Shown here piece after piece: positions 47,979 through 62,600 of a stretch of 64,000 nucleotides of DNA. The DNA lies in NCBI RefSeq assembly GCF_910591885.1, contig NC_063281.1, positions 6,296,700 to 6,360,699 on the forward strand. The letters are read 5' to 3'. Position 1 is the first letter of the stretch. Each line of letters begins with the position of its first letter. The stretch is from Bombus terrestris. Lineage: Eukaryota; Arthropoda; Insecta; Hymenoptera; Apidae. The position numbers and the translations under genes are program-made. The notes below the pieces were generated by a model. The model saw only the letters and a list, made by a program, of their open reading frames with translations. It was not told the DNA's origin and made no database searches.

Positions 47979-50900
47979 TAAGTAGCACACATTTTACGAT
48001 TTGATTCGCTTAACGTGCAACGGCGTTTAACGCGTGATCGTATACGGGAAAATATCGGCGCCATAGACAAGTTTCGTATGGGAAACGGAATACGCGACAA
48101 TAGATTTCAGCGAATAAAAAACGATTTTGTACTTATAGAATGACATTTTGGACTCGCTGTTCGAATTGAGAAGAGTTAACGAGAATTTATGGCCCTCGAA
48201 GATTAAACTATTAGACAGACAGACAGACTGTGCTTAGTTATCAAACGATTCTCTTCGTTCAGTTTCATCCACGTTTGACGTACGTTCTAGTTACGCAAAG
48301 AATACGTGTCGTAGTAATTGCATCCGCTCTCCTATGCATCTGTTGATTCATAAACAGAGCAAGTTCAGGTCCGGTAGATTGCAAAACAATACGTTATCGA
48401 GTCATAAATTGCCCTCGTTTCGCAGATGATCGATAAGATTTCGCGTTAACAACGCCGATTAACAATGCATGGCGGCTTATTTGTTCCATGGTTCAGACAA
48501 AAATGTTTTCCAAGTTAGTCTGTGTGTCGTCTGTATCTCGAGAGCAAATATTTTCGTTCGATAGCCGTTACGCGTAGTATTCGCGGAATATATCAACGTT
48601 CCTAACCGTTCCTTCCTTTTCTCGTTGCCCTACCTGTACGTACATTCGATGGAACTCCAGCTTCTTTCAGATTAGTTACGTTACCTAAATCCAATTAATT
48701 TGGAACTTTTTTTTACCAACCTGAACTTGATACTATTCACCGCTCTTAATTATTACAAATTCCGACGTGAAGCCTTTATGAGTCACGTCACTCAACAACG
48801 AGCAATTTGAAATACTTTGCTTACATGAATCTGTTGTTGTACTTGAAATATGTTTTCAAGTTGCAAACAAAGTTGAGCTTATTCCAATTATTTCTTAAAT
48901 TGAAAGAGACAATGATTGATAAGCAATATAACGTTATCTCCAGTTTTTTACTTGTTGATTGTTCTAAATTATCAATTATACCTCACACAATATTTTGCTA
49001 GGTTTCTAATTAACGTAATAATTAAGCTTTGCAAATCCACATTTTTATGAAGATAGTACAGTAAATGGAAGATAGGTAGAAAATTTGTTTACTTACTAAA
49101 CATTATGAGAGATATTGTAGTTTAGATATTTTACATATTTTCCTATCTTTAAATTTTCCATAAATGCATAAAAATCCGTGGACTAATAAATATAAAATTT
49201 CACGCATTTATCTTCGATGTGATTTTCCATCCACTTGAATTCGATAAACTGAATTCGATTTGAAATTGAAATACTCGAGTACAAGCAAGTTAAACAATCT
49301 GAACAAAGCTTAAGCCGAATTCTCATCTAAATTCATATCGTATATGAGAAAAACACAATGAAGTTTCCGTTTCTCACGAAACCATGCGTGGAAAAAGAAC
49401 AAGGAAAAAGAACGTGAGAACTGTGGAATGTCAAATAATCAACTAACCTAAGAGGAAGGAGAAAAGAGGAAAGAACTATGGCGTAGAGCGTGGAAGATCG
49501 TTTCACGGTTACACTTTCACATGGCGTTCGCTGACCACGACTAACCGTAAAAATAATCCGGATTCGAATCGTTGGTTCACGATTTCCTGGCGGGGAATGC
49601 GGTCTCGCAGTGTTGTGAATAAAATTCAATACTCTCTTCGTCTGAAAATCACTTACTTTTTCTTGCCTTCTATTATGGCCTTGCCATGACTATGTCCCCT
49701 CTCTCTTTCCCACATTTCTTGGCCGTCTCTCCGGGTAGAATCGGCCGACCTTGCCTACGATAGTCATTGTCACGGTGCTCTATTAGATACGAGAAAACTT
49801 TTGCAACAGTGCGGTGAATGATTTGCAAAAAACTTGTTTACTCGTGGCAGCCAGACACATAGTTCGCTGTGTCTCCGCGATTCTAGCGGGTCAAAAGTCG
49901 AAGGCAGCACGTGCAAGTTCAATTAGTACGTCCATCGTACGGTTCCTAAATCCATCAAGTTCAAGTTCAATCTAGTAATATTATTTTGTCATCAACAGAC
50001 ATTTATCTATAAAAACGTATACATCTGCACGTACTATTCGAATATGTTTTACACCTATCGTAATATAATTTAAAGCAATGTTTTAATAACATAACCTATA
50101 CCACGTGTAAGACTTATAATTATTATGTAACGACTAATTTTGCATCTATACTACGTGCAAACAAGAAAATATATACTTATTAATATTTCCTATGTAGGAT
50201 GGCAAAAGTTATAATTCGTCAGACGTTTTTCTTCCTTAGTTACAATTTTTAATGTTATTAGCAAACGACGCAATTAAATGTAATCTGTACCATAGATATA
50301 TCGCATACCATATTTGTGAAGCTTTGATGCATAAAAAAAATTGCAGCTTATAGTTGTCATGATGATTTTGATATTGATACAGCGTTGTGATTTTTTTGTT
50401 ATTTGCTTTATTAGAAGGACCTATAACGACGAATTATTTCATAAAACATATTTTCTCGATTACTACCTATGTTCTATCGAAAAAATGTTTAAATCATAAC
50501 ACAAATTTTAAAAGCATAAGAACAGCAAGAATGTTAAACGAATACTGTTCTATCTGCGAGAGATCTCTTAATCTGATTGTTTATTTCCGTGCCCTCTTAA
50601 CTCTGTTATTCACCTATTTGTTGATTTGTTTATTTCTAACATACTAGCGTTGAACAGACACAGTTTATCTCCAACAAAGGACTCAATATTTTATCAGAGT
50701 TTTAACCCCTTAGAATCACGATCAGGCCTACTGTGCGTTGTCCTATTTATTACTAGTGTCTCGTTAATTAACAATTGTTAACGAAACTTACAAATTATGA
50801 ATACCCACTAATAAATTTTCTTCTATAACAAGTATGGTAATAAAAGCCCCATGCTACAAGAAAATTATTTAAATTACGAGTCAGGCAAAACAATTAATGT

Positions 50901-53900
50901 AAAGCAGAACAAATCTTTATCTATATAAAATATATACGTGATAAAAGATTGTTCAAATCGTAAAAATGCGCCACCTAAATCTATCACTATGAAGAATCAC
51001 TGAATTTGTCGTTTTCGTTATAATATATGTGTAATAACGATTATCATACTGATAAAAATTAATCCAAAATGGTGGTAATTGCTTGTTTCGACTTTCGAAA
51101 CTATCGTCAACAATCCTACTATAATCTTTATCACAGAAACTGAAATATCATTTTCACTAATCGTGGATCTTTGGAAAAGTTTGCTAGTTATTGTTTCTCG
51201 TTCATTCGACCAGTTAACCCAATATCGCGGAAACTGGTTAGGTAAGATTTGTTCTAACGATATTTAACTCGAGTTATGTAACAAACTTCGTAATATTTAC
51301 AAACGCGATTGTAAGAGTCGTGTCACGAGCGTGCTTCGTACTGTCGTGAAACGTGATCCTTGTATTTTACCATGTTTTGGATAATTTTCTTATCAAACAT
51401 CAATTTTATTATTGCACAATCGTAACAAATGAAAATCCTTTCCAATCATCGACGTAAATCCTTATGGAATCATGTTCAAGTGTTTTGTTTTGATAATAAT
51501 CTTTGGTAACTATGTTGTACAATGTAGTTTTGCTAGGCGTAGTATCAGCGTGTTTTCATGTTGCCGAGAGGTGTTGCAACACGGGGTACTGATTACGATA
51601 TCAGCCTGTTCTTGGATCTTTGATGAATCATTTTTCAAAAGAACATAGTTTATGTTTATCCTACAACTAATACTTATGATCGTGAAAATCATAAATTTTC
51701 CTATAGGCACCTAGTTTTCAGAAAAATTAGATATTCTTAACTCTATCGAGGAAAAGGGGATTTCCACGTTCTTTTTTCCTTTTAAAATCCGTTTCACGAA
51801 AACGAATCTACATCGACTAGCGATTTCAGGGGAACTATATACAGTATTACGACGATCAAAACGACATTTCTCCCTGAATAATAAACAATCAACTGTTTCA
51901 CTTGTATAAGCTGTCTCGAAGTTTCACAATTGAACTTTGTATCTTATGGGTATAATCAAGCAAAGAATATTATATGAACATAAGTCATTTAAAGCTTTAT
52001 CAATCAGTTACGATAAAGATATATGTAATAAAAAGTTATAATATAAAAATATTTACAAGACACATGATATATTATTCACGAAAGCTTTCTACGAAATTCC
52101 AAATATTTATTTCTGTAAGAAACTTGTAGTTTTCCAAGTGCAAGAAATCATGGTCTTCGTAGCATCACACCGCGAATATAAAATCGAGTGCGTGGAATCT
52201 GCGCTATCTGAAAAAGACAAAACTGAAGTGTCTTCTCCTTTTTAGAGGCCTAATTGCTTCGTGAAAATTCCGCCCCAGTAGGAAACCGGTTGCTTTATTT
52301 ATCGCCATGTTCCATCGATCGAATGGCCATTACGTCACAATTGGATTTTCCAGGGAGCTCCTTGTTTCTACGTGCATTTACATAGATTCCTCGATCCACG
52401 ACCGCCTTGTCATCTGTTATCTCGTTTGTTGCGCGATTCATGTGACAACGAATCTTTTCATGTACAAGAGATTTGAATATCACGCCAGTTGCCGTCTGTT
52501 TAGATGCTGTAGGTCTATCATCCAGGTCTATATAAAAATCATCCAGGTTCTATGTCGATAGATCGGTTATTACGTTCGACTTGGTTTCGCTCAGTGTAGG
52601 AGGTTCGTTGCTATTTTTGTAAGCGACTCGAGATGACGACTTTCTCGAACGAGTTATCCACTGTGCCCTCTTTCGCGACGTTCAGTGACTCACCAGCCGA
52701 TGACGATGACGCTAACTATGACGATGCTATTTTTTGACGTGGATGCTGTTCCCAGCCAAGGAAGAGCGATAAAGAGAGAACGACAGCTTCCGTGACCGGA
52801 TGTGAATCGAGAATATTTTACGTGATTGCTTAGAGGCGCCAAGACAATGTACGTCTTACGATCGAATTCTAAATGGATATGTTTTCTGAAAAACGATGAA
52901 TTGGCACCGTAGGTGGTTCATGAAGAGGAATTTTCTTGTTTTATGCATTCCAGTGGAATCTCATTTTCTGGAATGATATTGTGCAATATGTATTGGACTT
53001 GGATAGATTTCCCCGAAACCACAGAATTATAGAGAAAAGATAAACAGCGAACCGTGATACATATTGAAACAACATCTATTTATTGGAATACGCATTTAGT
53101 TGGATTCGGAACCAGCTATATCGATTACGATAAAGTAGATTTTGATCGACAGAGCCTTAGCGAAGAATCCTACATTGTGAGAATCGAAAATATAAAATAT
53201 GAAAGTATAATTCGTAGTATGATAAGAACTCTATTTATTTGAACGAGAGTCGCGTGACAAATAGTTCATATAATAATAGTCCCTTTCTGCTATCTGTGAA
53301 TTTTTAACTCCTCGAATTTCATTATAGAGCGATAGATTCTCTGTTAGGATTAATCGAGAAACTAAATACAAATTAAATTAAATACCTACGTATGTTGATA
53401 AAAATTAACAAATCTGCAGAAAATGGATTGGAACAACCTCGCATCGGATTTGCGAAGAGTCGCAAAAAAATAGATGACGTTCCATTGTGGAACGCGTAAC
53501 TGATTACGTAAGCGGCGAATTTATTCCACGCTTTCACTGATCCGAAAACGTTTTCGAAGCCATTGAAATATAGAGGCAACGCGTTTCGAACCGCGATCGA
53601 GACTACGTTAATTCTTCGTAATGGTTGAGCAATGATAGTCGGAAAATTTATGAAGTGGCTGTTATGGCTTGCTAGTTGGCGTGCATAGATAAATAGAACA
53701 TTGCCAGTATGCGTGCTTTTTATCTGGATTAGCAAAGAGAGCGGTAAGGAAAAGTGCAAGTCACTTTTTTCAGAGCGTTTCCAAGAACACTACTTCCAGC
53801 GATCGATATGTCAAAGCTAAAAGTTTTTATTACATGCGTAAACAATCTGACAGAGCTATGAAAGAACGCGTGAAATAGGCAACCGAGACACGAACGAATT

Positions 53901-55100
53901 GCTCTTGATAGAGTGGATCACGGTGGCTGATGAAACTAGTGGAAAAAGGCGCGTCATCGTCAAACGCAGTTTCTTGCTATCTGTAGGTCCAAACCACGTT
54001 ATCTCTTTTCGACATTCGACCACCTTTGTTATATCATCGTTTTACGAATTTACAAAGAAATAGTTCGATATTGAAATCCATACATGGAAGATACGATGAG
54101 TTCATTTTTATCGACCTTCTGACTTTTATATCATTTGTTGACTAAAAAAAAAAAAAGAATTTTAATATGAAATAGTTAAAAGAGAGAGTAATTATCTTCG
54201 AAGTAGGTGGCAAATTAAAAATATTTTGTAAGAAACGAATGTCATTAATTTAATTGTCACGTTTAACTTAATTAAATGCATTAAGCGATCTGCATAGATA
54301 ATGTTATTAATGTTCTTCAAATTTTCAGAACGGTGATAAAAACACGTATTTAATATAATAGTTTTTGCATGGAATTGGTGGACAATATATTGAATCTAAA
54401 AACACCTCTATTATAAAATATGGAAACTGTGATTTATCATGTTATACATGGTCCTAAATCGTGTAAAGCAAATCTTCAAATTTCTGTCTTAATGTTGTAA
54501 TTTTTTTTATTAAAGACATTTGTGTATAGAATTTGTAACTCAGTTGCTAACATATACATAATAGAAAAATGTAATGTTTCATCATATCATTCGCGCAGTG
54601 CAACGTATTTCTGAATCATTGCATGCGGATGAACGGTACCTGTATCACTAACACGTCCAAAATTATGTTATTTCAATAAGAAATAAATTGCGTCGATCCA
54701 AATATGTTGGACGTATACGTAGTACAGATATAGCTGACCTTTCGAAATACGCATAGTCTTCCTATAAAGGCGTATTATAATTACAGAATTAACGAATTGA
54801 AGATCATTGACCTCTCATGTGTATGTAATACCAATTAATATAACCAATGGCGCAGCGGGTGCTTCTAAAATTTATTCGATGCTTCATATTGCGCATTCAC
54901 ACGAAGAGGTATTTACCTCGATGAAAACAAATTTATGAAGCTTCAATACACTGTCACTCATAATAACGTCCGCAACAGTTGAGAAGTTAATATAAAAAAT
55001 ATACCAAAACAGTAGATTAGATTATAGCACGACTAGACCACGAGTCTTGCAAAAAACGGTTGGTAGTTTGCATCATATAAAAGTGTGGCGATTGTAAGTG
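47979..55100. other. Long non-coding stretch, possible first intron
   Basis: No coding exon recognised. A CpG-richer patch near 52570-52830 contains a 34-codon ATG-TGA frame (52633-52737) with an acidic DDDDANYDD tail. Other frames are AT-driven translations. The region would be intron if the donors at 47978, 55732 and 63954 are used by one gene. Confidence 0.35.
52633..52737 (+). other. Small open frame in a CpG-richer patch
   Basis: 34 codons from ATG to TGA; the translation begins MTTFSNELSTVPSFATFSDS and ends in an acidic DDDDANYDDAIF. The (GATGAC) repeats explain the acidic run. It could be a chance frame in a promoter-like patch. Weak evidence. Confidence 0.12.
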
Positions 55101-55731
55101 ATTTCTTTTAACCCCTAAACTCCGACACAAACATCGTGACCGATGAAGATGACGTCGTGACGTATATTAGCTGGTGCTCACGTCGTTTAGAAACGACGAA
55201 AGCGCAAGCTGCGCTTCGATGGTGCAACTGTCCGAGTTGCAGGTCATAGATCCGATTTACATATACGTGTGTAACGTATGTACATACATATATATATGCA
55301 TATATATGTATAAATACACAGTATGTATACGTAAAACGGTTTAATTGTGGATGGTCGAAGGCGTACGTGAGACGCGTGTCAGGGACGACGCGCACGTTTC
55401 CCTTGGCTGATTACGACGCTGAAGAAGCGTACTTTTTATAGCCACGTATCGTTACTATAGTTGTTGCGGAGATTGGTTAGAGTATTCACTAACATGATCA
55501 CGCCGATGATCGTTAAATTGACACCGAGACAACCGCAATTATCGTGTCGCTTGACGATTGGTTTTGCGGTTGATTACCAAGGAACGATTCTTCGTTTGGT
55601 GGCGACTGAACGAGGGTGTCTGATGTATATAAACCACGACGAATCTAGTTTGGATTCAGTGTATGTAAAGAAGTTCGATAATAAAATGCAAATTTAATGG
55701 CAGGAGCATAAAGGATATATGGGGTATTTAT
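55100..55731 (+). promoter_or_regulatory. Second CpG-richer block ending in a splice donor-like site
   Basis: CpG-enriched sequence (GACGACGCGCACG, GCGTACGTGAGACGCG) precedes a segment that ends in TATTTATGTAAGTAGG, with the donor G at 55732. The segment 55680-55770 is clearly similar to 63902-63990. A 78-codon frame here (55461-55697) shows no known domain and stops before the donor. Candidate alternative non-coding first exon. Confidence 0.35.
55261..55330. repeat. ATATAC/CATATATA low-complexity tract
   Basis: Irregular run of ATACATA, TATATATGCATATATATG and related units. Simple repeat, possible source of length polymorphism. Confidence 0.6.
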
Positions 55732-56620
55732 GTAAGTAGGCTAAGTTTGGGAGAGATGGATCTTTGTCTTGAAAAGATTTCTCAGATCCGCGTATTTCTA
55801 AAATATCGACTATTATTATACTTGTCAGTCTGTGGAGATCTCGTTATATAGAAATCTTGGACCGTTATTGTTTTTCGTAGAATGAAATAGGAATCTTGAA
55901 ATTCTTGCGAATAGAGTAAAGGTCGTGCAATTTGTTATTTGTCGTAGAGCAAAGAGGAGATTTCGATTATTTTCCTCGGTAAAAGATAAAGATATTGAAA
56001 TTTGTTTTCATAGTTCGGTTGTGTTTCTTTTGTGGCGACTCTAGTTTAGATTCAGCGAGGATCAACGAAGCACTTGAAATCTGTCGTTTCTCTTAGAATC
56101 TTGAATAGGAATCTTGAAGCTCCACGGTAAACATCATATAGTTTGTTCTTTTTTTCTGCAGATAAAGGTAGAAATTTCTCAGAATAATCTTGCAATGTAT
56201 TTAAAATTAAATTGCACCTTTGTTACGACGATTCTAATCTAGAATTTAAGTGGATAAACACATTAAAGAATTTATAATTCGTTGTTTTTCTCAGGACAAA
56301 CTAGAGATCTTGAAACTTGCCACTTTTCTCAGAACAATCTTGCAATCTGTTCAACATTTTATTGCGATTCTAATATACTGTTTAATTGGATAAATGTGTT
56401 ACAGATTTTGTAATTCGTTGTTTTCCTCGAGATGAAATAGAGATTTTCTAATTTATCGTCTTCCTCGGAATACAAATGTAACAGTCTCGAACTTTGTTAA
56501 ACATTTAATTGCATTCTTTCCCAATGATTCTAGTATACTGTAAGAATAGACAAATAAGATAGAAATCTTACGATTCATTGTTTTTCATGCAATTTGTTCA
56601 GAATCTAATCACGCTTTTTC
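55630..56620. repeat. Degenerate tandem repeat, period about 140-190 bases
   Basis: A phrase of the form CGA(C)TCTAGTTTAGATTCAG recurs in decaying form at about 55640, 56036, 56227, 56363 and 56516. Each copy is followed at a similar distance by a phrase like TTCGTTGTTTTTCTCAG...TAGAGATCTTGAAA. The copies differ at many positions, so this is an old array. No coding sense. Confidence 0.55.
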
Positions 56621-59600
56621 CCATATTTGTACGATACATTTCACGAGTATCAAGAATTGAGCAATTTGTACTTTTCTTGACTGAAGTTGAGTACAAAAAC
56701 ACTGTACTACGCATAAATAGCTCTAATAAAGTTTATTGTTCAGAATCTAGATACGTCATTATCGATATAAACTAGATAAGTTCGTAGGAGTTCGATATAC
56801 AGAGGCAGAACGAGTAGTCTCCAGACAAATATGTTTTCCTTGAACGTATTTATTTTTCCACTTCGTCAAGAGATGCTTATCAAGGGCAAGAATTTGACGC
56901 AGTTATACAAGCCAAGGATTCCGGATACAATCGGTGTCCTTTTGGAAAACATTCTGGCATTTCACCATCTACTTTTATAATTACGAGATTATATTCAAAG
57001 GTCGGATGATATCCTAATGAATGTCACAGCTAGCTGAAATACTGGCAAAAACTAATTACCTCCATTTTTTGTAAATTTCTCAATATCATTATCAGTGTAC
57101 ATAATTAACGTTCGACTTGTTCGTTCTTGAAAACTAATTGTAAATCCTAAAATAAATAGAAAGAAATAAATATCGTTTCTCACTTATATCGTCACTTTTC
57201 TCTGCTTTCCAATTTCTGGAATTTTATTCATCGAATTGCCAGTCGATCGAAGGACTCGTATCAAACTCTCGACCCTTGTCAAATTAATCAGAAGTGAACT
57301 TTACGGTATAATGGGATCGATGTTACAAAAACTGATCTACGGCTTGATTTACCGTCGAATGAAAATTAATCGGTTCTATAAAAACAGTCTTTATCATTAA
57401 GTTCATAACTTCATAATTTCCGTGACATAATTACAGATATACTTACAACGATTGTGCAATTACAATAATACGTTGAATATTTTGCTAAATGAAGTTGAAA
57501 TATGTTAACCAAAGATAAAAGATACCACGGTATTTCATTGCTTTATTGCAAAAGATAAACATGGACAAAGGTCGTTTTTGTTACGTGTCCTTCAACCGAA
57601 CTTCTGAAAAATTCAACTTCATTTTTTATGAATCACACTTTTGAGTGCAATTCGAAAACTAAGACCGAGTAGCAGTTATATGTACAGAGAAAAATTATTC
57701 GGTAGGTTAACCTTGATAACATATTTCGAGCTTATCAAAATCGGTGAAGTGTCTGTTCCAAATAATTACCAAAAATTTCTCTTTTGACCTAAATCACAAA
57801 CGAGTAGCAATGATTCGCGTCCTTCGTTCAATTTCGACGCAAATGCTCGTCTGTACGTACATTGCCGTAGCAGGAGGGCTGTCGTCGTGCTGCGTATCTT
57901 CTTCATCTATTTATCCCTCCGTGGCTGTGCCACGTGCCGAGATTTCCGCATCGCGTGCCAAATATTTCTCTCGTGGGTTGCGTCACGCACGCTGTTTCAA
58001 GAGTGCACAACTGCACATGCTCATAATCGAGCACATTAGCGTCACAACGGACGTTTACCTCACTGGTTTGTCATTCGTCGATCGAAAGCGTCGTCTTTCC
58101 TCTTGCGCGAGCTGGTACACGCCGCGCGTGAGCGGAGGCCTTGTACACGTATGCACAAACTAGGTTAATGACCTCCATCCACCTGCTCTGCAAGAACTGC
58201 ATTGTTCGTACTTAGCCTTGACACCCTGCTGATCGGTCAGCTCTCCTGGCACGCGTGTATACGTGGTCATCAATCCTCAACTATGCACGCGCTCTTTTCA
58301 ACTATCTTTTTTGTCACTTCAATTGTTTTTCAAGGGAATTCGAGTGGATGGAATAAAATGGAGTTGAGTAGGAAGAAATAACAGTTTTATCCGAAAAATC
58401 AGAAAGTTTTTAGAGCGGAGTCGTAGCGGTTGAAACGCCTTCTAGGAACGTTTTGCATAATTCAGGAGTTTAGAGGAAAGCTGGTACGTGTGACAATACC
58501 TTTAATTTAAGAACACTGTAGGTAGTTTAAAAATGATCGATATTAATAAATTATTCGAACAACAGAAATCTGAATTACCTATGAGCTATAATTTGTAGTC
58601 TGCCTGTTCACTAACGTTATTCTTTGATAAATCGCAATAAGGCGCAAGGTATCCAAGTGAAGTAAATTTGTTATACAGGATATTTGAAAAACAAGTGATT
58701 AAATTTTTTTGAGAATTTTGTTCATCGTAAGTAAGAATGGAGAATTGTTTAAAGATGCAATTGGAAGTGTTTCTTTTTTAAACTAACTAAATATTCTTGA
58801 TTTGTAGAAGAATTTTACGAGAATGTTTGCGTAGTTCGTAGTTATAAATATCGCTATTCCTATCTTTCTGATACAAATAAACAGCTGTTTTATGATAATT
58901 AGTTGTAAAACCATCGTAAACAAGTATTTTTAATTAAAGTATTTTTACTAGATCCTGTTATAAACAGCTGTTAATAATCTTGAATATACATATTTTCGTA
59001 TAATTGATTCTAATTGTATGTCGAATAGAATGAGTTTTGAAATTTTGCCTATCTGTCTCTAAAATAACATGTAGATACTATGTTGTCCTTCTTATCTTCC
59101 GACGTACAATTTAACATGTTTACCAATTAATTAATTTTGGTAAATTAACAAAGTACCGATGATTAACAATTTTATACTACAATTCCAGGATAGTAATAAA
59201 ATAGTAAATTCTAGGACACTTTCGAAACCACGCTATTTATTCAATACATTTTCGATGTTCTAAAAGAAGACTTCCAAAGAGAAACTATTACCTTTCGTTC
59301 ACCTATTTTTTAAAACTTTCTCTACAAACGTCGTCTTTGATAAATAATTGGACAATATTTTCATCGAATGCTCACATAAACCAACGAAGTACCAATGATT
59401 ATTGGTTTCAAACTCGATCGTACTCCACCTTTGAAATTTCGCAAGTCACTTTTATCACCATTACCCTCGAACGAGAAACTATAACTTTTTCACTGGTAAT
59501 ACCCAAGTACCGTATTATACTAACATTTTTACCAGCAGAAACGAATAGAAAATGTCTTCTAAGTCGGATCGAAGCCACCACTTCGCAGTAGTATTTCTAA

Positions 59601-62600
59601 TTATATTTACACGGTTGAAATTAGCGGCTGGGTGAGTTGGCCGGATTCAAGGATGCTTTTCGTAAACTACCGAAAATATCTCCACTACGCATCACCGTAA
59701 CACCTATGGTGTGTAAACGATTACGCATCCTTCCTTAAACATTCAGAAATTTCAACGATTCACAATTGAAGGGTCTGTTGTTACAATAGAAACGAACGTA
59801 TTTATTTATCGGTTTCCTGGCAATTGCGTAGAACGTAGGAAATTAAGCGACATACACACGATGAATATAGTACGTTAGTATAGAGTATAGAACCACGTGA
59901 TGCTGGTATGAATATAAAACTTGTTTACAACAGAGAGTTATACTCGCCGCTGCAATTCCGTGGAATCAGTTGCGGTTATTCAGAGGGCCTTGATTAATGC
60001 ATGCGCGACAATTCTTTTCGCCCGAGGGTCGTGATTACAGTTGACAAATGTGCTGGTTAATTAATAAGAATTTTTTTCGAGTCCGTTTTCCTGCGCGACA
60101 TGTTCGTTGTCGATCCGATGGATCAAAAGGAGAAATAATTTTTTTGCAACGTTAGCGTACATGAAACGCGAACGATTTGAGATATTTTCTTTGAAAGGAA
60201 GAAAAAAGGATTTTTTTTAATTATTCTCTTTAATAACGTAATATTCGTTGTTACTTATAATTTTGTTTTGCATGTTTCACAATTCGTTCATTCCGTCGCT
60301 GTTGAATTTTTCATCCTTGTTATTAAAATATTCCTCCAGTGTATATATAGCCTGGTTCTCAGTATCGAACATTTTTAGAAAAATGTTTCATAAAGATGTA
60401 AATAAACTGGTGATCTATTTAAAAAAGACATAGTTGCCTGTTTTACAAATGTTTCTACCTGATGATTAATGATCAAATTTTGTAACTATCTGCGATTTGT
60501 AGAAATTTTCGACTAAAGCTGTTCATTGATTTTTGAACATAGGATATATGAAAGTTTCTGATTCTTTCCAGTCTTCGAGACTTAATATGCTGAAAGAAGT
60601 AACGTGATCGGAATTTATTATTGTTTTGAATTCTTTTGCTTCCCTTTTCGTCGACATGTTGCTAAAGAGTTTCGTACGGTGGAATGCAATAACACATTAA
60701 GTCAATCGCTGTTTCCTTTTGTGTCGAAATTCTACTCGAACGTGTCCTCCTCGTATATTCTAAGATGCATTGCAGTTTCAGTTGCAGAATGTTTCAAATT
60801 AAGAATGTTTCAAATTAAATATATGCACACACAAATTCTCTGATCTATCAAAAAGAAGCGCAAAGTTTTCCAGTAAGATCTTCGACACTTCTACACTTTT
60901 TCTAAAATAAAAAATCAGAAGGACTCGTAAAAGTAGAATTTTGACATTGAATACCTAAATAACTTCGCTGTCGGTTCACAAAGAACGAATGAAATTCTGA
61001 TTGCGCAGACTAAATATCGAACGCGAGCAAGTTCGATGCGTTTCAACGCGATGCGATTCTCGATTCGTTAAAAAGTCGTTTATGCATTTATAGAAAATTT
61101 AATATTGCAAAAATGTAGAAATATCAATATAAATATAATTTATATGATATATAAATGTAGAAATGTAGAAATAAGGTGGGATAATATAATGAATAAGACA
61201 ACTGAGTTTCATTTCCTTATTTATATTCAGAAACATCAGAATTTGCATAAATATCCACGATCCATTTACGTACTTCGATCCAACATTCCGAAATGTTTGT
61301 CGTATTGCAAATCGCATTCGTAAGCGCTCACTGCCTTCTAGCGTTGATGCGTCAGAGGGAAAAGAACACATGGCGAAAGGGGGTTAATAATAAAAAGGTT
61401 AATAAAGGTATATTAATGATTTACCGAAAAATGAGATAAAGAGGCTAGTAATAGTTCAAAAACATCAATTCAATCTCATCTTTATTCGCGTTATCTGGTC
61501 GCGCCGATGGCCCAGATCAATAAATCGAAACGCAACGTGTTCCCCTGCGAACACTTATCTGTGGATACAACAGGCGTATGCACGTTTCAGACGTCTGAGA
61601 ACACTTGGAACAAAAAGAGACACGTCTGGAATGATATTGTTTCTTTAGTCACGAATAATTTGGAAAGCCGGTTTCTTTCGGTGCAAAATGTTATATTATA
61701 AGAAATTACTGTTACCCTGGACTCAAGAATTTTAATCATAACTTGTTCGAATGGAAGATTTTTCAATTTAGTTAATATCTAATTGTTTACATTTAAATTA
61801 TATTGATATTTAATTTACTTAATATTTTTAAATTTAAGTCTTCCAGTTCAGCAGATTGTAATTGAAATGTCTGAATCCACCGTATCAACAACAGTTTCCA
61901 ATAATTTAATTACCAAGGTTTATCGATTACCAAAATTCAGATTGCTAAAGTTTATCGACCACGAAATTCATGAAATGACTTTAACAGCTTCAACAAACAA
62001 AATAACGAATATTGGCTTATTAGGAAAAATACATTGAAATTCTCAGCTCTTAATGACCACGCATAACATCTTTAGGTATTTGTTTTTGTTCTTTCCGCAA
62101 AAAATAAATACATATTAATGTACAACTTGGCAAGAATTCTCCTAGTTTTTCCTTGTGCTGTATGTTGATATATCTTTTGCCGAAAAAATTCGCGATCGAA
62201 CATCGATAATTACAAAACGTGAACTTTCATGGCTATCAAAATCACGTCTCTCGCAAACATCGGTGGTCAACGGTAAAAAGGTGTTAATTTATGTTTAAAT
62301 ATCGTACGATTTCGATTGCACCCACAAAAACTTGTTTATCGGCTTTGTGGCGTAAAAACAGTTGAGAGACGATTACGTCGATCTTCTAGAGCCAAAACGT
62401 TGATTGCTATTCGAGAAATAGGTGAGAGAATATGTCGAGACAGACGGGCAGGCCTTCGACTGTTTTTCACGATCATCGGCCAAGATTTTCGAGTGACCCC
62501 ATTACTCGCTTGGTCTTTTCAGATTCACGGAAGAGCGCAAGGTTAATTGGTCTACGAGTACATGAGCAACTCTGTATCTACTAGAATTTCCTAAATCAAA

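Noticed and set aside
55461..55697. 78-aa open frame before the 55.73 kb donor
   Set aside because: The frame closes before the donor and the paralogous segment at 63.9 kb does not preserve it, so the candidate exon is better seen as non-coding.
57744..58163. 139-aa open frame in a CpG-richer patch
   Set aside because: Long, but with no recognisable domain and mixed low-complexity composition. Stop codons are rarer in CpG-rich DNA, so the length alone is weak evidence.
62316..62546. 76-aa arginine-rich open frame
   Set aside because: No domain and no splice context; probably a chance frame in G+C-richer DNA.
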